DNA of 64,000 nucleotides from Paenibacillus_AR mesotrionivorans. Its GTDB lineage: Bacteria > Bacillota > Bacilli > Paenibacillales > NBRC-103111. Under the pieces are notes generated by a model that searched no databases, was not told the origin of the DNA, and was given only the letters and a program-made list of their open reading frames with translations. Positions 59,104 through 64,000 of this stretch are shown piece after piece; positions within the stretch are counted from its first letter, which is position 1; each line of letters starts with the position of its first letter. The DNA is taken from assembly GCF_046098205.1 (NCBI RefSeq), contig NZ_JBJURJ010000007.1:248001-312000 (forward strand), in the 5' to 3' direction. A program made the translations under genes and the position numbers.

Positions 59104-59117
59104 AGGAAACGTTTCCT
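59104..59117. promoter_or_regulatory. LacI-type operator, downstream copy
   Basis: An identical AGGAAACGTTTCCT at about +8 to +21. Its centre is 65 bp from that of the upstream copy, close to six helical turns, which suits looping by a dimer of dimers. Confidence 0.75.
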
Positions 59118-59145
59118 ATTCTAAAGAGAGAGATGGGATGAGAAT

Positions 59146-60270
59146 ATGCTTCATTCTGCAAAAGGCCGGGTTCTGACCGTATTAGCTCTGCTGCTTATCC
59201 TGACAGGCATTGGATTATGGCTGGCTGAGAAAACCCGGGGACGGAATTTGCCCGCGGACAATGGAATTTCCGCTTCAATACACCCCACAACAGGGAACGG
59301 AGCTGCAGCAGTGAGTCCTTCAACCGGGAAGAAGTCGTTAAGCCAATTGGTAGAGGAATACGGAAGTCTCGGACTTACAGATGTGCATAATCATGGTGCC
59401 AGCGGATCGTACGAAGCCATGCTTGGCGTCTGGCCGCGTCTGAAGGTGAGCCGGGTTGTCCTGTTTGGAGATGTGTCGGAGCCCAGTGCCGTACGGACGG
59501 ATGCCGTTGCTTGGGAGGCCTATCAGGCACATCCGGAGCAGATTATTCCGTTCTTCTCCGGCTTCGATCTGCACAGCCCAGATAGCTTGAATACGGTAAG
59601 GGATAACTTGGAAAAGGGTTACATGGGGCTGGGTGAAATTGCGGCCGCTTCCACTTATTCGCCTGTGGTATCCAAGGTGCTCTGGAAGGCTGACCATCCC
59701 ATGGACGGTTACCTGCCGCAAATTTATGCTTTATGCGCGGAGTACCGGGCGCCCATTCTTCTGCATATTGATCCCACCAGCGGACGCCCGGTAGAGAAGC
59801 TGGAGGAGGCGCTGCGGCTATACCCGGACACAGCTTTTATTTTTGGACACATCAATGCGTATAACTCCCCCGAAGCCATTGAGAGCCTGATGGAGAAGCA
59901 TACCAATCTTTATGCCGATTTTTTCGCGGGCTTTACAGCCTTCAATCCCGAAAGCAGCAATAAGCTTGAAGACTTCCTGCCGCTTATCCGCAAATTTCCG
60001 GACAGGGTGCTCCTGAGCACAGATTCAGGGTACGGGCTGCCATATGGAGAGACGACGGCTATCGAGGCTATGTACCGTGTGCTTGATCTGCTGAAGGATG
60101 AGCCCCAATTGGTACAAAAGCTCGCCCATGATAATTTCGATGCACTGATCCGTCAGGTACCCGCCACGAAGAAACAGCTGAAGGATCTTGAGACGAAAGG
60201 GATCCGGCCGGCCGCAGACAAGGCGTTAACAAAACTTGAAGCCGGTAAGCTATTGGCGGATAATAAGTGA
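59146..60270 (+). CDS. Exported amidohydrolase-family enzyme
   Basis: 374 residues. An N-terminal hydrophobic segment (RVLTVLALLLILTGIGLWLA) anchors or exports the protein, then a Ser/Thr-rich linker leads to an amidohydrolase barrel. Metal ligands are visible as HNH (81-83), LLHIDP, FGHINAYN and the late STDSGYG aspartate, fitting the amidohydrolase_2 family. The substrate is unknown; the LacI gene behind it and the two operators in front suggest a sugar-derived compound. The ribosome site is weak. Confidence 0.75.
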   Translation: MLHSAKGRVLTVLALLLILTGIGLWLAEKTRGRNLPADNGISASIHPTTGNGAAAVSPSTGKKSLSQLVEEYGSLGLTDVHNHGASGSYEAMLGVWPRLKVSRVVLFGDVSEPSAVRTDAVAWEAYQAHPEQIIPFFSGFDLHSPDSLNTVRDNLEKGYMGLGEIAAASTYSPVVSKVLWKADHPMDGYLPQIYALCAEYRAPILLHIDPTSGRPVEKLEEALRLYPDTAFIFGHINAYNSPEAIESLMEKHTNLYADFFAGFTAFNPESSNKLEDFLPLIRKFPDRVLLSTDSGYGLPYGETTAIEAMYRVLDLLKDEPQLVQKLAHDNFDALIRQVPATKKQLKDLETKGIRPAADKALTKLEAGKLLADNK

Positions 60271-60297
60271 ATACTGTTTATGGAAGGGAGATATTTC

Positions 60298-61305
60298 ATG
60301 CGAGCGACCATTAAGGATATTGCCCGTGAGCTGGGTATTGGGTTCAGCACGGTCTCCCGGGCATTGAATCACAGCTATGGCGTTCACCCTGATACCATTT
60401 CCCTGGTGGAGAAGAAAGCCGCAGAGTTGGGTTATGTGCCCAATCTGGGAGCCAAGCAGCTGGTGGGCAAAAAAAGCGGTTTAATCGGCATTTTTATGCC
60501 TGAATTTGAGGTGGAGGCTACCCCGGAGCATCATGAATTCTTTCCGCCCATAAACAAGGCGTTGCGTGAGCTGGGTAAGGATGCGGTTATTTTTCCGGTG
60601 CCCCATAACCGATACAGGCTGGGCAGTCTGAAGGAATGGGTGCAGCAGCGGAATCTGGAGGGCGGGGTGTTTATGCCGCCCTTCTGGAAGGGCCACCCGC
60701 TGATGAAGGAGGCGCTGAAGCTGAAGCTTCCCAGCGTCACTCTCAGCGATGCCCTAGGCCCGCAATGCTCACAGGTGCGCTCCGGCGACAGGGAAGGGGG
60801 AAGGCTTGCCGGTCAATTGCTGACGGAGTACGGCCACCGGATCATTGGCTATATCGACGGTCCGCCCGGTTTATCCATGTGCCAAGAGAGGGTGGAAGGT
60901 TTCCGGGAAGCGATGGCAAACGGGGCTGAACCTTCCACCATGAAGCTGTTGATGGCACAAGGGGATTTCAGCGGAGCCAGTGGAGGACAGGCTGTTATGA
61001 GGCTTCTAAGTGACTGCCCGGAAATCACCGCCGTCTGCTGCGCCAATGATCTGATGGCTATGGGCGCCATTACCGCTCTGGCTAAGGAAGGGCTCCGGGT
61101 TCCGGAGGATCTGTCGGTGATGGGCTATGACGGCGCTTTTTTTACAGCCTATATGAACCCTCCTTTGACTACAATCTGCCATGACAACGCGCGGATCGGT
61201 GCCCGGGCAGTGGAGCTGCTGGCCAATCTGCTGAATGGAGGTCCCTCCCAAGGGGAGCGGATCGCTCCTTCCCTTGTGGTGCGGGATTCCGTTAAACGCT
61301 TATAA
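60298..61305 (+). CDS. LacI-family regulator
   Basis: 335 residues from the ATG at 60298 after GAAGGGAG; the ATG at 60280 lies before that site. The N-terminal helix-turn-helix and hinge (TIKDIARELGIGFSTVSRAL ... LGYVPNLGAKQL) are followed by a periplasmic-binding-protein-like effector domain. It is the second gene of the operon with the amidohydrolase and probably represses it through the paired AGGAAACGTTTCCT sites, which fit LacI-family palindromes with a central CG. Confidence 0.88.
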   Translation: MRATIKDIARELGIGFSTVSRALNHSYGVHPDTISLVEKKAAELGYVPNLGAKQLVGKKSGLIGIFMPEFEVEATPEHHEFFPPINKALRELGKDAVIFPVPHNRYRLGSLKEWVQQRNLEGGVFMPPFWKGHPLMKEALKLKLPSVTLSDALGPQCSQVRSGDREGGRLAGQLLTEYGHRIIGYIDGPPGLSMCQERVEGFREAMANGAEPSTMKLLMAQGDFSGASGGQAVMRLLSDCPEITAVCCANDLMAMGAITALAKEGLRVPEDLSVMGYDGAFFTAYMNPPLTTICHDNARIGARAVELLANLLNGGPSQGERIAPSLVVRDSVKRL

Positions 61306-61366
61306 AAATTGGTGCGCACATCTTGACCAGGTGCTGCACCGAACGACATCGGACAATTCGTGGGCT

Positions 61367-61406
61367 ACTGCCGGATCATGCATCAGCTGATCCGGCAGTT
61401 TTTTTT
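61367..61406 (+). terminator. Rho-independent terminator
   Basis: A perfect 12-bp stem ACTGCCGGATCA / TGATCCGGCAGT with a nine-base loop and eight T. It ends the LacI operon. Confidence 0.92.
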
Positions 61407-61547
61407 GTTGGGGCAAACCTGGGAGAATGAGGGCGGTTGACCATCCCCCTGAATAATCCTATACTTTAAGATTGACTCTAAACTGCCAGGCTTGCTCTGA
61501 TAAAATGATAAAGCGTCAACTGCTTTTCGGAAGGATGAACAGCGGCT

Positions 61548-63863
61548 ATGTTCCGATATATCGTGCAGTATGTGTTTACCAATCAAAAAACCAGGCTGAT
61601 CCTGATCCTGACGGTGGCCGTTTCCCTGTGCATCACGCTCATCGGGACCTATTCCTACTCCAAGTACCGGGAGGTGCTGGATACGGAGCTCAACACACCC
61701 AATGTGGAGCTGCTGCAGATTAATGTGGATGTGACCAACCGGGCTTTCCAGGAATCCGACACCAAGGCGCTGGATGCCGCCTTTCACCCATATGTGCTGG
61801 ATTTTCTGCGGAGTCCCCCAACTCCGGGACAGCAGCCCGAGCAGGTGCTGACGGATTATTTGGCCAGCTTGGCCAACCATCCCGACATCCGTTCCATTGC
61901 GGTGATCGCCTTTCAGCCCGGAGCAGCCTTATCCAGCAAGGACGGCTACGCCTCTACCTGGGAGAACGCAGCAGACCACACCTGGTCCGGCTGGATACAG
62001 GAGCTGGAGACTAAGCCGCTTTTGGTCAAGCGCCGGATGCAGGGAGGCGAAGGCCCGGCCGGGCGGGTGGAGCTGCTTTCCCTGGCCAGACCGGTGGTAC
62101 TGGAAGGTGCGGTGCGCGGCGCGGTGCTGGTGAATATGGATTATGACCGGTTTTTCTCCAAAATATATACCCATCTCTCCAGCCACCAATACGTATATGA
62201 TCTGGAAGGGGAACTGATCTATCCCAAGCTGAACATCCCGGTCCCTCTCCCCGAAATGGACAAGGTGATGGCCTCCATCGACGTGAATCCCTTCGCTTAT
62301 GTGAAGGTAGCCGGGCAGGATTATATGGCCAACCAGGCCTTCTCCAATGTGACGGGCTGGCGGATGATTTCCCTGGTGCCTATGGAGGAGCTGCTGAAAA
62401 ATGTCCGCATGGCCCGGAACATGATGCTTCTGTTATCCCTCATTTCCATTGTGGTAGGCTGCTCCGCCATGTACTACTACAATTACGCGGCATTCCGCCC
62501 CTTAAAGCGGATCAACAAGCTTCTGAGCCCGCTGCAAAAGTCGGTAGCCCAAGGAGATCTCCATTCGTTGGAGCCGGTAATCGGCAAGCTGCTGCGGGAT
62601 TTAAGCAAACAATCGGTGCTGGCTGAGCAGAGCCTGCCGGAGCTCCGGTCCAAATTTCTGCAGGATGTCCTGGGGCAGACCATGGGCTCCCAAGAGATTC
62701 TGATCAAGTGGAGTCAGTATTTCCCGGACTGGCAGCCCGGTGGATTAGAGGTGCTGGCGGTTTCCGTGGACCATTACGGCAAGTGGGTGTCCGGGTATGC
62801 CGAGGAGGACCGGATGCTTCTGAAATATGCCCTCAACAATATTTTGCTGGAGGTGCTGGCGGAGCATTGGCGGGCTGTGAGCTTGCCGGTGGGCAAGGAC
62901 GGCTACGCGCTGCTTCTCCAGGCGAAGGAGCAAGGAGCGGCAAGCCTGCACGAGGAGGCGGCCAGGCTGATCCGGGTTGTCGGGGAGTACCTGAGTATCT
63001 CTGTGTCCGTTGCGATCGGTTCTCCGGCAGCCGGTATTCTGGAGGTGGCCGGCACCTATGGGGAGGCCAGGGAGGCTCTCTTGCTCCGGCTGTATGAAGG
63101 CTACGGGCAGGTGCGGGATTACCAGACCACCGATCCGGGAAATGATGAAGAGGAGAGTTTCGCCGCGGAAAGCTGGAAGCGTGAGGTGCTGAATGCGGTG
63201 AACGCCGGAGATAAGGAAACGGCTGTCCAATGGGTCCGCAAGGGAATGGGGGAAGCCAGGAGGCACAGAATTCAGCCGGAACGGGTATATAAGGCGGTGG
63301 AGGAGCTTGCGGAGGAGCTGATGAAGCTTCTTGCTGCAAGCGGCAGCAAGGCGCAAACGGCTAGCTATAGCGGACAAGGGCTGTCCACCACCCGCCTGGA
63401 GGATATTGAAGCTATGCTCACCGGAATGGCCGGTGAATTAGCGGAGGAGCGGAACCGCCGCAAGGAGACCAAGGAGCATCAATTGGTGCAGGCTATGATC
63501 CGTTTTATGGAGGAGAATCTGCACAAGAGCATCGGGCTGCAGGATGTGGCCGATCACATCAATATGGGCATTTCCTCAGTGAGTACCATATTTAAGGAGG
63601 AAACCGGCAGCACCGTGTACGACTATCTGACAGCCTTGCGGATCGAGAAGGCCTGCGGGCTTTTGCGGGAAACTCCGTTGAAGATTGCGGACATCGCCAC
63701 ACAGGTCGGTTACCAAAATGAAAACAGCTTCATCCGGGCTTTCCGGAAGAGCAAATCCATCACACCGGGCAAATACCGGGAAACCAGCAAATATGCCAAC
63801 GGATATGCAGATCCGCCAAAACCGCGCCATTCCGGGGTTTCTGAAGACCTGCCGGAAGAATGA
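61548..63863 (+). CDS. YesN-type membrane AraC regulator
   Basis: 771 residues. A first membrane helix (about 17-38), an extracytoplasmic Cache-like sensor to about residue 280, a second helix (about 286-310), a cytosolic coupling region, and a C-terminal AraC double helix-turn-helix (about 655-745: SIGLQDVADHINMGISSVST ... ITPGKYRE). This layout is typical of Paenibacillus regulators placed before sugar ABC transporter operons, which here would lie beyond the right edge. The ATG has GGAAGGA rather far upstream. Confidence 0.87.
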   Translation: MFRYIVQYVFTNQKTRLILILTVAVSLCITLIGTYSYSKYREVLDTELNTPNVELLQINVDVTNRAFQESDTKALDAAFHPYVLDFLRSPPTPGQQPEQVLTDYLASLANHPDIRSIAVIAFQPGAALSSKDGYASTWENAADHTWSGWIQELETKPLLVKRRMQGGEGPAGRVELLSLARPVVLEGAVRGAVLVNMDYDRFFSKIYTHLSSHQYVYDLEGELIYPKLNIPVPLPEMDKVMASIDVNPFAYVKVAGQDYMANQAFSNVTGWRMISLVPMEELLKNVRMARNMMLLLSLISIVVGCSAMYYYNYAAFRPLKRINKLLSPLQKSVAQGDLHSLEPVIGKLLRDLSKQSVLAEQSLPELRSKFLQDVLGQTMGSQEILIKWSQYFPDWQPGGLEVLAVSVDHYGKWVSGYAEEDRMLLKYALNNILLEVLAEHWRAVSLPVGKDGYALLLQAKEQGAASLHEEAARLIRVVGEYLSISVSVAIGSPAAGILEVAGTYGEAREALLLRLYEGYGQVRDYQTTDPGNDEEESFAAESWKREVLNAVNAGDKETAVQWVRKGMGEARRHRIQPERVYKAVEELAEELMKLLAASGSKAQTASYSGQGLSTTRLEDIEAMLTGMAGELAEERNRRKETKEHQLVQAMIRFMEENLHKSIGLQDVADHINMGISSVSTIFKEETGSTVYDYLTALRIEKACGLLRETPLKIADIATQVGYQNENSFIRAFRKSKSITPGKYRETSKYANGYADPPKPRHSGVSEDLPEE

Positions 63864-64000
63864 ACGATTGTTGGCCACCCCCGGGAGAGATATACTCAAC
63901 TTGAGAAAACATTCACAAGAACCGTTGCCAGGCGGACGGGAGGTGGGGGAGCGGGCAGGTGTCCGGCAGGATGGACACGGCACCGGACTTTCATATTGAA
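63864..64000. other. Right edge, no gene recognised
   Basis: 137 bases follow the AraC-type gene. No start codon with a good ribosome site or clear terminator was identified before the sequence ends; a downstream target operon may begin just outside. Confidence 0.4.

Noticed and set aside
59035..59117. cre sites for CcpA instead of LacI operators
   Set aside because: The palindromes resemble cre sequences, but two identical perfect copies placed symmetrically around the promoter of an operon containing its own LacI gene favour a local regulator; dual use remains possible.

Overview
The window is a GC-rich stretch of a spore-forming Gram-positive chromosome, most likely Paenibacillus or a close relative. 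The grounds are a CotD-like spore coat gene, a surface protein with three SLH domains, a YesN-type membrane AraC regulator, copper-amine-oxidase-N stalk domains, strong AGGAGG ribosome sites with frequent GTG/TTG starts, and PBSX/skin-type phage genes. No rRNA, tRNA, CRISPR array, integrase or transposase was seen.

Left part (1-19000): a gene-free edge with a 23-nt intergenic repeat; a minus-strand MerR / GNAT / DapA-like operon; a 1392-residue Ig-repeat S-layer-type protein with an unusual 5' leader; then single metabolic and housekeeping genes (MBL-fold hydrolase, AraC regulator, serine hydrolase with altered motifs, 5'-nucleotidase, SGNH hydrolase, permuted papain-like protein, SEC-C protein, ferredoxin-nitroreductase, VOC protein, a MATE exporter behind an apparent attenuator, a membrane diguanylate cyclase).

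Centre (19164-37216): the most notable system, an apparently complete contractile phage-tail-like particle (R-type tailocin candidate). A minus-strand ImmA-like protease and XRE repressor face a switch region with three matching dyad operators and two overlapping promoters. The plus strand then encodes a RinA/ArpU-like activator candidate, remnants of head genes, tail terminator, YqzN-like protein, sheath, tube, a chaperone with a textbook -1 frameshift site, tape measure, LysM protein, hub, baseplate wedge proteins, three fibre genes, XkdX, XhlA, holin and a DUF1906 endolysin. No terminase, portal, capsid or integrase is present, so the particle should be headless and released by lysis.

Right part (37277-64000): a propeller-type secreted protein; a Gfo/Idh oxidoreductase divergent from an AraC regulator; a small membrane protein; a two-component system divergent from a secreted protein; a Nudix/NrtR-like protein followed by an ADP-ribosylglycohydrolase; a cluster of the 23-nt repeats; a roughly 2905-residue cyclic beta-1,2-glucan synthase-like enzyme; a spermidine-synthase-like protein; CotD; a tandem pair of RMD1/DUF155 membrane proteins; an exported amidohydrolase with a LacI regulator and two perfect palindromic operators around its promoter; and a membrane AraC regulator at the right edge.

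All calls come from reading the sequence and family knowledge; no database search was run.
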